Notes under the pieces: generated by a model | Database searches by the model: none | What the model was told of the DNA's origin: nothing | Seen by the model: only the letters and a program-made list of their open reading frames with translations | Translations under genes and position numbers: made by a program | Part shown: piece after piece, positions 34,977 through 44,065 of the stretch | Position numbering within the stretch: position 1 is the stretch's first letter | How the letters are laid out: the number at the start of each line of letters is the position of its first letter | NCBI RefSeq assembly: GCF_049341065.1 | Contig: NZ_JBMPIX010000001.1 | Location: 62,001-126,000 of the forward strand | Direction of reading: 5' to 3' | DNA from: Pacificoceanicola sp049341065 | GTDB taxonomy: Bacteria > Pseudomonadota > Alphaproteobacteria > Rhodobacterales > Rhodobacteraceae | DNA length: 64,000 nucleotides

Positions 34977-35869
34977 AAGACCCAGATTTCGGCAGCACCC
35001 CGCAAATGGCGCGGCTTGATCCCAGTATCTCGCGCCTGAAATACCGGATCGAGCGGCTCATGCTGACGCCGCTATTTCGCTTTGGCCTGCGGGTGGTTCT
35101 GCCATTTTCGCTGTGCTTTGGTGGCGGCGTCCTTTGGTTCTCGATCGACGAAAACCGCGATGCTTTTAACCTGATGGTCTCGGACATCCGTTCAACCATC
35201 GAAAGCCGCCCCGAGTTTCAGGTCAAGCTGATGGCCATCGACGGCGCCAGTGTGGGCGTCGCCGAAGATATCCGCGAGATCCTTCCAATTGATTTTCCGG
35301 TCAGCTCCTTCGATCTGGACCTTGATCAGATGCACGACACGATTGTCGAACTGGACGCCGTCAAGAAGGCCAAGCTGCGGATCCAACAGGGCGGCACGCT
35401 TCAGATCGACGTGACCGAACGCATGCCTGCTGTGCTGTGGCGCCGGGATGCGGGGCTCGAGATGCTGGACGACAAGGGCTTTGTCGTCGGTCCCTTGCCG
35501 TCACGTTTTGACCGGCCTGACCTGCCGGTAATCGCAGGCGAGGGGGCCGAAGACGCGGTTGAAGAAGCGCTTGAACTGGTGGCGGTTGCAGGCCCGCTTG
35601 CCAGCCGGTTGCGCGGCTTCGAACGCATGGGAGAGCGGCGCTGGGACGTGGTGCTAGACCGCGACCAGCGCATCCTCCTGCCCGAAACCGGCGCCGTGCG
35701 GGCGCTGGAGCGCACCATCGCCATGGACGAGGCGGTCGACATGCTGACACGGGACATTTCGGTGGTCGATCTTCGACTACCACATCGACCAACCATAAGA
35801 ATGAAAGAAAACGCCGCGCAGGACATGCTGCGCATCAAGGCGTTGGAAGCAGGCGGAGACCAGCGGTGA
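34964..35869 (+). CDS. ftsQ: Cell division protein FtsQ
   Basis: FtsQ is a bitopic divisome protein with a short cytoplasmic tail, one membrane helix (FGLRVVLPFSLCFGGGVLWF) and periplasmic POTRA and beta domains. The POTRA start is seen in FQVKLMAIDGASVGVAEDI and the beta domain in LQIDVTERMPAVLWRRD. I assign the GTG at 34964, inside the ddl end, because GGAGGA lies 6 bases before it; this gives 301 residues. Longer readings in this frame are shadows of ddl. The stop overlaps the ftsA start (TGATG). Confidence 0.93.
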   Translation: MQPVEDPDFGSTPQMARLDPSISRLKYRIERLMLTPLFRFGLRVVLPFSLCFGGGVLWFSIDENRDAFNLMVSDIRSTIESRPEFQVKLMAIDGASVGVAEDIREILPIDFPVSSFDLDLDQMHDTIVELDAVKKAKLRIQQGGTLQIDVTERMPAVLWRRDAGLEMLDDKGFVVGPLPSRFDRPDLPVIAGEGAEDAVEEALELVAVAGPLASRLRGFERMGERRWDVVLDRDQRILLPETGAVRALERTIAMDEAVDMLTRDISVVDLRLPHRPTIRMKENAAQDMLRIKALEAGGDQR

Positions 35870-37197
35870 TGATCGAGCTTTATGAATCCCAAAGAGCCAT
35901 GCGCAACATGCGCAAAGCGGCGATGCAGCGGGGTGTGATCGCGATCCTGGACGTGGGCAGTTCCAAGATTGCATGCCTTGTCCTGCGCTTTGACGGCACG
36001 GACCCCAGCGACGAAGGTCTGGGCTCGCTTGCCGGGCAATCCGGGTTTCGGGTCATCGGCGCTGCGACCACGCGGTCGCGCGGGGTGCGCTTTGGCGAAA
36101 TCCACGCCATGAGCGAGACCGAGCGCGCCATTCGCACCGCCGTTCAGGCGGCGCAAAAAATGGCGGGCATTCGCGTCGATCACGTCATTGCCAGCTTTTC
36201 GGGTGCCGATCCGCGCAGCTACGGTCTGGCCGGGCAGGTCGAGGTGCACGGCATCAACGTCGACGAACAGGACGTCGCCCGTGTGTTGAGTTCCTGCGAC
36301 GTGCCGGACTTTGGCAATGGTCGCGAGGTGCTACATGCGCAACCGGTGAACTTTGCGCTGGATCACCGCTCGGGTTTGATTGATCCGCGCGGCCAGATCG
36401 GCAATGAATTGTCCTGCGACATGCACATGCTGACAGTCGATGCGCAGGCGATTCAGAACCTTGCCCATTGCGTCAAGCGCTGTGATCTGGAACTGGCCGG
36501 GCTTGCCTCGGCTGCCTATGTCAGCGGCGCGGCGGCTTTGGTCGAGGACGAACAGGAGCTGGGCGCGGCCTGTATCGACATGGGGGGCGGGGCCACCGGC
36601 GTGTCGATCTTCATCAAGAAGCATATGATTTATGCGGACGCGGTGCGGATGGGCGGCGACCACGTGACCAGCGATATTTCCATGGGGCTGCAGGTGCCCA
36701 TGGCGACGGCTGAGCGGATCAAGACGTTTTACGGCGGCGTTGTCGCCACCGGGATGGATGACCGCGAGATGATCGAAATTGGCGGCGATACTGGCGATTG
36801 GGAACATGACCGCCGCACCGTCAGCCGCGCCGAGTTGATCGGCATCATGCGCCCTCGGGTCGAAGAAATCCTCGAAGAGGTGCGCGTGCGTCTGGATGCG
36901 GCGGGTTTTGACCACCTGCCGAGCCAGCAGATTGTTCTGACAGGCGGCGCAAGCCAGATCCCCGGCCTCGATGGATTGGCGTCGAAAATCCTTGGCCAGC
37001 AGGTGCGGCTTGGCCGGCCCTTGCGAGTGCACGGCTTGCCGCAGGCGGCGACGGGACCGGGATTTGCCAGCGCCGTTGGCCTGTGCCTTTTCGCCGCGCA
37101 TCCGCAGGACGAGTGGTGGGATTTCGAGATCCCGGTTGATCGTTACCCGGCCCGCAGCCTCAAGCGCGCGGTGCAGTGGTTCCGCGACAACTGGTAG
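35869..37197 (+). CDS. ftsA: Cell division protein FtsA
   Basis: This actin-like protein tethers FtsZ to the membrane. The ATP-binding motifs are VIAILDVGSSKIACLVLRF (phosphate 1) and ACIDMGGGATGVSIFIKK (phosphate 2), with VLTGGASQIPGL as the adenosine motif. The 1C insertion region is FGEIHAMSETERAIRTAV. The C-terminus ends in a positively charged amphipathic segment (SLKRAVQWFRDNW), the usual membrane-targeting helix. The ATG at 35869 overlaps the ftsQ stop. The 442-residue length is normal for alphaproteobacteria. Confidence 0.96.
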   Translation: MIELYESQRAMRNMRKAAMQRGVIAILDVGSSKIACLVLRFDGTDPSDEGLGSLAGQSGFRVIGAATTRSRGVRFGEIHAMSETERAIRTAVQAAQKMAGIRVDHVIASFSGADPRSYGLAGQVEVHGINVDEQDVARVLSSCDVPDFGNGREVLHAQPVNFALDHRSGLIDPRGQIGNELSCDMHMLTVDAQAIQNLAHCVKRCDLELAGLASAAYVSGAAALVEDEQELGAACIDMGGGATGVSIFIKKHMIYADAVRMGGDHVTSDISMGLQVPMATAERIKTFYGGVVATGMDDREMIEIGGDTGDWEHDRRTVSRAELIGIMRPRVEEILEEVRVRLDAAGFDHLPSQQIVLTGGASQIPGLDGLASKILGQQVRLGRPLRVHGLPQAATGPGFASAVGLCLFAAHPQDEWWDFEIPVDRYPARSLKRAVQWFRDNW

Positions 37198-37591
37198 AAC
37201 TTTGTGCTGTCAGGGCGGTGCCCCGGTAACTGGAGCGCCGCGTTGCGGTTTTAGGGGTGACGGGCGCGCAATGCCTTGTTAATGTTTTGGAAAGCTGCGC
37301 ACGAATGACGCGGCGGGCGGGATGTCGGGCAGGCTCCCACTGAACAGCGTAGACGAAAGATTCGCCGCGAGGATTCTCGCGACGATGCTTTGTGTTGTGT
37401 TGCCATCTCTTGGATACACATCATCTGCGCCTATCGGCGAAATACCGCGAAAAATGGCCTGAATTTGGCTATATTTGGTAGAAAAGTAGCGTTTTTCGCG
37501 TGACGTGGCCTTTGTCAGAGGGTAGGATCGACCGGAAAAGGTGTAGTTTAGAGACCCCGCAACAGGGGCATAAAGACAGGCGGACAGATCG
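37198..37591 (+). other. 394-base leader/intergenic region before ftsZ
   Basis: No gene is supported here. A weak terminator-like hairpin (CCGC-GTT-GCGG then TTTT, 37238-37252) follows ftsA. A tight hairpin CGCGAG-GATT-CTCGCG sits at 37366-37381. The last 200 bases are relatively AT-rich (for example TTGGCTATATTTGG near 37462-37475), and AGGCGGA precedes the ftsZ ATG. I cannot assign -35/-10 boxes with confidence, but the length and base composition suggest that ftsZ has its own promoters. Confidence 0.6.
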
Positions 37592-39178
37592 ATGACATTG
37601 AACCTTTCCATGCCCGGACAGGATGAACTCAAGCCTCGCATTACGGTGTTTGGTGTAGGCGGTGCTGGCGGCAACGCGGTCAACAACATGATCGAGAAAG
37701 AGCTGGAGGGCGTCGATTTCGTTGTTGCGAATACAGACGCTCAGGCGCTTCAGCAGAGCATGGCGGCCAATCGCGTACAGCTTGGTGTGAAAGTGACCGA
37801 AGGTCTGGGCGCAGGCGCCCGCGCGTCAGTGGGCGCTGCGGCAGCTGAGGAAAGCATCGAACAGATCGTTGACCATCTCGCGGGCGCACACATGTGCTTT
37901 ATCACTGCGGGCATGGGCGGCGGCACCGGCACTGGCGCCGCGCCGATCATCGCGCAGGCCGCCCGTGAATTGGGTGTTCTGACCGTCGGCGTCGTGACCA
38001 AGCCTTTCCAGTTCGAAGGCGGCAAACGTATGAAGCAGGCCGAGGACGGCGTCGATGCGCTGCAACGGGTTGTCGACACGCTGATCATCATTCCGAACCA
38101 GAACCTGTTCCGTCTGGCCAACGAAAAGACCACCTTTACAGAAGCATTCTCGCTTGCCGATGACGTGCTGTATCAAGGTGTGAAGGGGGTGACCGACCTG
38201 ATGGTGCGCCCGGGCCTGATCAACCTCGACTTTGCGGACGTTCGTGCCGTGATGGACGAGATGGGCAAAGCTATGATGGGTACCGGCGAAGCCGAGGGCG
38301 AAGATCGCGCCATCCAGGCCGCCGAAAAGGCCATCGCCAACCCGCTGCTGGACGAGATCAGCCTGAAGGGTGCCAAGGGTGTCCTGATCAACATCACCGG
38401 CGGACACGATCTGACCCTGTTCGAACTGGACGAAGCGGCCAACCGCATCCGCGAAGAGGTGGACAGCGACGCCAACATCATCGTCGGCTCGACCCTCGAC
38501 GACGGCATGGCCGGTGTCATGCGCGTGTCGGTTGTTGCAACCGGCATCGACGCCACCGACGTGAATACCGAAATGCCGCTGCCGCGCCGCAGCCTTGCAC
38601 AGCCCTTGCCGCAGCAGCATGTGGCCGAGCCTGCTCCGGCCCCGGCAGCAGAGGCGCCGCAACCGGTTGCTGCCCAGGCCCACGCGGAAGAGCAGTATGA
38701 AGCCGAAGAGCCGTCGCTGTTTTCGGACATGCGCCAGCCCGAACCCGAATATGAAGATGTGGCCGAGGATGATCTGCCGCCGCCGGCCTATCAGCCCCGC
38801 GTCGCTGATTTCCAGCCGCAACAGGACACGATCGAGGCCCAGCCCGAGGATTTCGTGGCTCCGCGCGCACCCGCACCGGGCACGCCCAGCCCCGAGGCGC
38901 TGGCCCGTTTGCGCCACGTCGCAGCGGCCCGCAGGCAGCCCCAGGCTGAGGCCGAGCCCGCTCCGACGGCAGAAGCAGACAAGCCGCGTTTCAGCGTGAA
39001 TTCCTTGATCGGCCGCATGACGGGCCACGCGCAGGGCGGCGAACCCCCTGCACAGCCTGCACGCCGTCAGCAGCCGCCGGTTCAGGCACAGCGCCCGGCT
39101 CCGGTGCAGGACGTGGAACCCGATCCCGAGCAGGAAAAGATCGAAATTCCGGCCTTCCTGCGCCGACAGGCCAACTAA
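37592..39178 (+). CDS. ftsZ: Cell division protein FtsZ
   Basis: This tubulin-like GTPase forms the Z ring. The nucleotide loop ITVFGVGGAGGNAVNNM is at residues 17-33 and the tubulin signature GGGTGTG at 109-115. The T7 loop segment LINLDFADVRAVM follows. After the core (about residue 320) there is a ~190-residue Pro/Ala/Glu-rich disordered linker. It ends in the conserved C-terminal peptide EIPAFLRRQAN, which binds FtsA and other partners. The 528-residue length, with its long linker, is typical of alphaproteobacteria. A strong terminator follows. Confidence 0.98.
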   Translation: MTLNLSMPGQDELKPRITVFGVGGAGGNAVNNMIEKELEGVDFVVANTDAQALQQSMAANRVQLGVKVTEGLGAGARASVGAAAAEESIEQIVDHLAGAHMCFITAGMGGGTGTGAAPIIAQAARELGVLTVGVVTKPFQFEGGKRMKQAEDGVDALQRVVDTLIIIPNQNLFRLANEKTTFTEAFSLADDVLYQGVKGVTDLMVRPGLINLDFADVRAVMDEMGKAMMGTGEAEGEDRAIQAAEKAIANPLLDEISLKGAKGVLINITGGHDLTLFELDEAANRIREEVDSDANIIVGSTLDDGMAGVMRVSVVATGIDATDVNTEMPLPRRSLAQPLPQQHVAEPAPAPAAEAPQPVAAQAHAEEQYEAEEPSLFSDMRQPEPEYEDVAEDDLPPPAYQPRVADFQPQQDTIEAQPEDFVAPRAPAPGTPSPEALARLRHVAAARRQPQAEAEPAPTAEADKPRFSVNSLIGRMTGHAQGGEPPAQPARRQQPPVQAQRPAPVQDVEPDPEQEKIEIPAFLRRQAN

Positions 39179-39200
39179 AACCTGTCAAGTTTCCTGCAAA

Positions 39201-39227
39201 GCGCCCCCGAATTCGGGGGCGCTTTTT
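39201..39227 (+). terminator. Intrinsic terminator after ftsZ
   Basis: A 22-bp perfect palindrome (GCGCCCCCGA at 39201-39210 mirrored through 39222) is followed by TTTTT. This is a strong terminator, so lpxC probably has its own promoter in the following 180 bases. Confidence 0.9.
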
Positions 39228-39407
39228 CGTTTTAAAGCATTGGGTTGCTGGGCGTTTTTCAAATCTGCGCGGGGTTTCGCCTAGGGCGTTACAGCCATGT
39301 TTCACTTGGTTGCAAACTTTGATTTGAGCAAAAGCCCCGCTTTGCTTATCCACGTTTCAACAGGCGCATCCCGAGGGCGGGATTGCGTAGAGAAACAGGG
39401 GTAACCC

Positions 39408-40340
39408 GTGCAAACAACCATTCGCAGCGCAATCAGCTTTCATGGCGTCGGTCTGCATTCCGGCAAGCCAGCCAAGCTGACGATTCGTCCGGCAACGGCC
39501 GAATATGGAATCTGGTTCAAACGCACCGATATCTCTTTGGGTGATACCATGGTTCCGGCGCGCTATGACGCTGTTGAAACCTCGCCGCTTTGTACTTCTA
39601 TCAAGAATGCGGCAGGCGTCGCAGTGTCCACCATCGAACATGTCATGGCGGCCTTGGCCGGTTGCGGTGTCCACAACGCATTGATCGAGATTGACGGACC
39701 GGAATGCCCGATCCTTGACGGGTCCTCGGCGCCATTCGTGCGCGGGATCATGTCGCGCGGCGTGCGTGAACTGGCGGCGCCGGTGCGTGCGATTGAAATC
39801 CTTCTGCCGGTTTCGGTGCATACGGCCAATGGTTGGGCGCGGCTGACACCGGGGCAGGGCAGCTCCATGTCTTTCCATATCGATTTTGCCGATGAAGCAA
39901 TCGGCGTTCAGGAAAAGCGCCTGAACATGGCCAATGGCACCTTTGTCCGCGAACTGTGTGACAGCCGCACCTTCTGCCGCGCCGCAGATGTTGATGCGAT
40001 GCGCGCAGCAGGCAAGGCGCTTGGCGGCACCTATGAGAACGCGGTTGTCGTCGATGGCGACAAGGTTCTGTCCCCGGGCGGTCTGCGTCACGAGGATGAG
40101 GCAGTGCGCCACAAGATGCTGGATGCGCTTGGCGATTTGTCGCTGGCAGGCGCGCCGATCATTGGCCATTACGAAGGCCACAAAGCCGGTCACGCCATCA
40201 CCAACGCGCTGCTGCGCGAGGTGTTTGCGAATCCCGATGCCTTCCGTTTTGTGCTTTGCGATGATCGCATGGCCGCGCGGCTTCCGGGCGCCGGTGTCGA
40301 ACGGCATGAAGTGCCTGCGATTACTTCAGCCGTTGCCTGA
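39408..40340 (+). CDS. lpxC: LpxC, UDP-3-O-acyl-N-acetylglucosamine deacetylase
   Basis: LpxC is the zinc enzyme of the committed step of lipid A synthesis. The start region TTIRSAISFHGVGLHSGKP, the first zinc histidine in STIEHVMAALAG, and the HKMLDALGDLSLAG segment (second zinc His and Asp) are all intact. EIDGPECPILDGSSAPF is another family marker. A GTG at 39408 with AGGGG upstream is the start. The 310-residue length is normal. It is followed by bamD, keeping the order common in alphaproteobacteria. Confidence 0.96.
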   Translation: MQTTIRSAISFHGVGLHSGKPAKLTIRPATAEYGIWFKRTDISLGDTMVPARYDAVETSPLCTSIKNAAGVAVSTIEHVMAALAGCGVHNALIEIDGPECPILDGSSAPFVRGIMSRGVRELAAPVRAIEILLPVSVHTANGWARLTPGQGSSMSFHIDFADEAIGVQEKRLNMANGTFVRELCDSRTFCRAADVDAMRAAGKALGGTYENAVVVDGDKVLSPGGLRHEDEAVRHKMLDALGDLSLAGAPIIGHYEGHKAGHAITNALLREVFANPDAFRFVLCDDRMAARLPGAGVERHEVPAITSAVA

Positions 40341-40472
40341 TATCCCGTGCTCGACCTTCGGCACGATAAAACGCGCTTAAGACATTTTGCACCGGGATTT
40401 TCTGTGCTAAGCCACTGTCAAAGGCAGCCCGGAACGGGGCGGCCTCGATGTAGATCGAGGGGATAGTCTAGC

Positions 40473-41324
40473 ATGGCAGCGGGCAGATCGCTTAAATTTG
40501 TGATCGTGGGGCTGGCGGTCCTGGCTTTGGCCGGGTGCGATGAACTGCGTCGTAAAGGTACTGCCCCCGGGGGCGGTTCGCTTGAAGGGTATACCCCCAA
40601 GCAGATCTTTGAGCGCGGTGAATACGAACTGTCGACCAAGGACAACGAAGAGGCTGCGCTTTTCTTCTCGGAAGTTGAGCGGCTGTACCCCTATTCGGAA
40701 TGGGCCAAGCGTGCGCTGATCATGCAGGCCTTTGCTTATCATTCTGACCGCGATTACGAGAACAGCCGCGCTGCTGCGCAACGTTTCATCGATTTCTATC
40801 CGGCTGATGATGACGCCGCCTATGCGCAATACCTGTTGGCGCTGTCCTATTACGATCAGATCGAAGAAGTGGGCCGCGATCAGGGGCTGACCTTCCAGGC
40901 GCTTCAGGCCCTGCGCACGGTGATCGAGCGCTATCCCGACAGCGAATACGCGCGCTCGTCGATTCTGAAATTCGATCTGGCCTTTGACCATCTGGCGGGC
41001 AAGGAAATGGAAATCGGGCGCTACTACCTGCGCCGCGATCATTACACCTCGGCGATCAACCGATTCCGCGTTGTGGTCGAGGACTTCCAGACCACCACCC
41101 ATACACCCGAAGCCCTGCATCGTCTGGTCGAGGCGTACCTGTCACTGGGCCTTGTCGAAGAGGCGCAGACCGCTGGCGCCATTCTTGGCTACAACTACCA
41201 GTCCACGGAGTGGTACGAGGACAGCTATAAGCTGCTGACGGGTCAAGGCCTCGAGATGAAGATGTTCGGCGACAGCTGGTTGTCCAAGATTTACCGCCAG
41301 ATGATCAAGGGTGAGTGGCTGTAA
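40473..41324 (+). CDS. bamD: Outer membrane assembly lipoprotein BamD
   Basis: BamD is the essential TPR lipoprotein of the BAM complex that inserts beta-barrel proteins into the outer membrane. The lipobox LALAGC places the lipidated Cys at about residue 22. Repeated TPR helices follow, including PKQIFERGEYELSTKDNEEA, FSEVERLYPYSEWAKRALI and RTVIERYPDSEYARSSILK. The 283 residues are slightly longer than E. coli BamD (245), mainly at the C-terminus (WYEDSYKLLTGQ). GAGGGG lies ~13 bases before the ATG. Confidence 0.94.
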   Translation: MAAGRSLKFVIVGLAVLALAGCDELRRKGTAPGGGSLEGYTPKQIFERGEYELSTKDNEEAALFFSEVERLYPYSEWAKRALIMQAFAYHSDRDYENSRAAAQRFIDFYPADDDAAYAQYLLALSYYDQIEEVGRDQGLTFQALQALRTVIERYPDSEYARSSILKFDLAFDHLAGKEMEIGRYYLRRDHYTSAINRFRVVVEDFQTTTHTPEALHRLVEAYLSLGLVEEAQTAGAILGYNYQSTEWYEDSYKLLTGQGLEMKMFGDSWLSKIYRQMIKGEWL

Positions 41325-41359
41325 CGGTGCGTTTCAGGACGCGCCCTACGGGGTGAACC

Positions 41360-43012
41360 ATGCTTCGGGCTCTTGAAATCCGCGATATGCTGATCATTGA
41401 CCGGCTGGACTTGGCGTTTCAGCCGGGGCTGAACGTGCTGACTGGGGAAACCGGGGCGGGCAAATCCATCCTTCTGGATTCGCTGGGATTCGTACTGGGG
41501 TGGCGCGGGCGGGCCGAACTGGTGCGCAGCGGCGCGGCGCAGGGTGAAGTGACCGCTGTCTTTGAATTGCCAGCCGCCCACGCGGCCCGCGCTGTTCTGG
41601 ACGAAGCAGGGCTGCCCGGCGGCGATGAGCTGATCCTGCGCCGGGTCAATACAGCGGATGGGCGCAAAACCGGCTGGGTCAACGACCGCCGTGTTTCGGG
41701 TGAAGTGCTGCGGCGGCTGTCGGAAACCCTTGTGGAACTGCACGGCCAGCATGACGATCGCGGGCTGCTGGATCCGAAGGGGCATCGCGACATTCTGGAC
41801 AGCTATGGCGCTTTGGATGGGGTTGTGGTGCCGGTCCGCGCCGCATGGCGCGCTCGTGCAGAGGCGCGCAAAGCGCTTGAGGCCGCGAAGGCAGCGCTCA
41901 AAGAGGTTCAGGCCGAAGAAGACTTCCTGCGCCACGCCGTGGACGAGTTGACCAAGCTTGACCCGCAGCCCGGCGAAGAGGCGGAGTTGGACAGCCGTCG
42001 CCGCATGATGCAGGCCGCTGAAAAGATTCGGGAAGACATTGCGCAGGCTTCATCTGCCCTTGGCTACGAGGGCGCAGAGGGGGCGATGTCTGGTGCCTTG
42101 CGCTGGCTCGAAGGCGCGTCGGACAAGGCAGAGGGGCGGCTTGATGCGCCAATCAGCGCGCTGACCCGCGCCATGGCCGAATTGGACGAGGCCGCGCGCG
42201 GCGTGGCGGATTGTCTTGATGCGTTGGAGTTCAACCCGGCGGATCTGGACGACGCCGAAGAACGGCTTTTTGCCATTCGCGGGCTGGCGCGCAAACATCA
42301 GGTTATGCCGGATGACCTGGCCGCGCTGACGGCCACCCTGTCCGACCGGCTTGCCGCACTGGATGCCGGCGAGGCGCGGATTGCGGAGCTGGGCGCCGCC
42401 GTGCGGCAGGCCGATCAGGCCTATGACGATGCGGCGGCCAAACTGACCGAGGCGCGCCGAAAGGCGGCCGCGCGGCTGGACAAGGCGGTATCCGAAGAAC
42501 TCGCCCCGCTCAAGATGGAGCGCGCCCAGTTCAGCACTGAAATCGCTGTGACGCCGGCAGGCCCGGAGGGCGTGGACACGGTGCAATTTACCGTTGCGAC
42601 CAACCCCGGCGCGCCGTCGGGGCCGTTGAACAAGATCGCCTCGGGCGGGGAACTCAGCCGGTTCTTGCTGGCGCTCAAGGTCTGCCTGTCGGAAGAGCAG
42701 GGTAGCGGCGTCACCATGATCTTTGACGAGATTGACCGCGGCGTCGGTGGCGCGACGGCCAATGCGGTGGGCCGAAGGCTCAAAGCGCTTTCCGAAGGTG
42801 GACAGGTGCTGGTTGTCACACACAGCCCGCAGGTTGCGGCGCTTGGCGGGCATCACTGGCGGGTGGAAAAGCGCGTGACCGGGCAGATGACCACATCGAC
42901 CGTAACACCACTGGGGGCCGACGATCGCGAGGGTGAAATCGCCCGGATGTTGGCAGGCGACACCGTCACAGACGAGGCCCGCGCCGCGGCGCGGGCGCTC
43001 TTGGCCGGTTAG
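41360..43012 (+). CDS. recN: DNA repair protein RecN
   Basis: This SMC-like ATPase acts in double-strand break repair. Walker A is in LTGETGAGKSILLDSLGF (about residues 26-43). A long Ala/Glu-rich coiled-coil half occupies about 150-370, including the repair-protein motif VELHGQHDDRGLLDP. The C-terminal ABC part has NKIASGGELSRFLLALKVCL (signature) and MIFDEIDRGVGG (Walker B). The 550-residue length is normal. Its stop overlaps the convergent membrane-protein gene by 4 bases. Confidence 0.96.
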   Translation: MLRALEIRDMLIIDRLDLAFQPGLNVLTGETGAGKSILLDSLGFVLGWRGRAELVRSGAAQGEVTAVFELPAAHAARAVLDEAGLPGGDELILRRVNTADGRKTGWVNDRRVSGEVLRRLSETLVELHGQHDDRGLLDPKGHRDILDSYGALDGVVVPVRAAWRARAEARKALEAAKAALKEVQAEEDFLRHAVDELTKLDPQPGEEAELDSRRRMMQAAEKIREDIAQASSALGYEGAEGAMSGALRWLEGASDKAEGRLDAPISALTRAMAELDEAARGVADCLDALEFNPADLDDAEERLFAIRGLARKHQVMPDDLAALTATLSDRLAALDAGEARIAELGAAVRQADQAYDDAAAKLTEARRKAAARLDKAVSEELAPLKMERAQFSTEIAVTPAGPEGVDTVQFTVATNPGAPSGPLNKIASGGELSRFLLALKVCLSEEQGSGVTMIFDEIDRGVGGATANAVGRRLKALSEGGQVLVVTHSPQVAALGGHHWRVEKRVTGQMTTSTVTPLGADDREGEIARMLAGDTVTDEARAAARALLAG

Positions 43013-43383
43013 GCCGGAACCGGACGCGCCTTGCTGCGCGCGGGCATGATCTGAACGAAAATCGTGAGAATGCTGGCCTGAGCGGTCAGAATGGCGGGCC
43101 AGATCGCTGGAAAGGCCGGGTCGACATATTTCTGCGGTCCGAATGAGATCAGCGCGAAGACTGCCGCCAGTCCTGCCAAAGCGCGGGCGGGCAGTGCGCT
43201 TTCGGCCATGTTCCATGCCGCTATGCACACGGCAATGGCGGCGGCCAGCATCGGTCCCATGGCGGCGATTGGGGTGGAGGCTGGCGGATGCGGCGGCACG
43301 CCAGCCAGCAGCGTGGACAACATGATCACCTGAAGGATGGCCAGTGTGGCGACAGCGGCGCGCAGCGGGCGGGGGTCTGACAT
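43009..43383 (-). CDS. Small integral membrane protein (124 aa) divergent from a TetR gene
   Basis: The protein has four hydrophobic helices (VATLAILQVIMLSTLLAGV, MGPMLAAAIAVCIAAW, ALAGLAAVFALISFG and FPAIWPAILTAQASILTIFV) and no motif I recognise. AAAGGA before the ATG at 43383 decides the start over a TTG five codons upstream. Because it diverges from a TetR regulator with tandem repeats between them, it is probably the repressed target. It could act in efflux or stress, but this is only inference. Confidence 0.75.
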   Translation of the reverse strand: MSDPRPLRAAVATLAILQVIMLSTLLAGVPPHPPASTPIAAMGPMLAAAIAVCIAAWNMAESALPARALAGLAAVFALISFGPQKYVDPAFPAIWPAILTAQASILTIFVQIMPARSKARPVPA

Positions 43384-43401
43384 TTCAATTCCTTTCAAAA
43401 G

Positions 43402-43445
43402 CGTAACTTCGTGTACGCATTGACATATCCGTAACTATGTGTACG
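43402..43445. promoter_or_regulatory. Tandem operator and promoter in the TetR divergent region
   Basis: Two near-identical 16-mers, CGTAACTTCGTGTACG (43402-43417) and CGTAACTATGTGTACG (43430-43445), lie 28 bases apart. A perfect TTGACA -35 (43420-43425) lies between them with a weak TACGGT at 43442. The second copy would cover the -10. The arrangement fits repression of both divergent genes. Confidence 0.6.
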
Positions 43446-43462
43446 GTTCACGTCAAGGGTGA

Positions 43463-44065
43463 ATGAGTGACAGGACCGACATGCGGGCAGAAGCACGAGA
43501 AGAACGAGAGAGGCAGATCGCCGAGGCGGCCTATTCGCTTTTGGCGGAAAAGGGCTTTGGCGGGGTGTCGATGTTGGCGGTGGCCAAGCGGGCCAAGGCG
43601 TCAAACGAAACGCTTTACCGCTGGTACGGCGACAAACCCGGTCTGTTCCGCGCCTTGATTGACCGCAATGCTGCGCGGGTGGCTGATCAATTGGAACAGG
43701 CCATAACCGAGGGGCAGGGCGATTTGGTGGCGCTTGGCTGCGCCTTGCTTGAGATGCTGCTCAGCCCTCAGGCCATTGCGCTGAACCGGGCGGCGGCGTC
43801 GGATGCCAGCGACAGCCTTGGGATTGTTCTGGCCGAATCCGGGCGCGGCCGGGTGTTTCCTTTGATCGCGGCGCTGTTTCAGCAGCGTCTTGGGGAGGGC
43901 ACGGCGCCCGCGACTGCCGATAAAAGCGCGGCGCTTTGGGTCGATCTTCTGGTCGGGGATTGGCAAATCCGTTGTGCGACGGGTGCGATGGCCCGCCCGG
44001 ACACCGCCGCACGCAAGGCCCGCGCGGAACGGGCAGCGACGCTGATCGATAGGCTGCCGCTTTAA
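43463..44065 (+). CDS. TetR-family transcriptional repressor
   Basis: The N-terminal domain (residues ~12-60) has the TetR helix-turn-helix: RQIAEAAYSLLAEKGFGGVS, then MLAVAKRAKASNETLYRWYG and DKPGLFRALI. The C-terminal ligand domain is mostly helical, and its TetR_C subclass is not clear to me. It diverges from the small membrane protein, and the tandem repeats between the two start sites suggest autoregulation. Convergent with the dehydrogenase gene, overlapping its stop by 4 bases. Confidence 0.9.
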   Translation: MSDRTDMRAEAREERERQIAEAAYSLLAEKGFGGVSMLAVAKRAKASNETLYRWYGDKPGLFRALIDRNAARVADQLEQAITEGQGDLVALGCALLEMLLSPQAIALNRAAASDASDSLGIVLAESGRGRVFPLIAALFQQRLGEGTAPATADKSAALWVDLLVGDWQIRCATGAMARPDTAARKARAERAATLIDRLPL

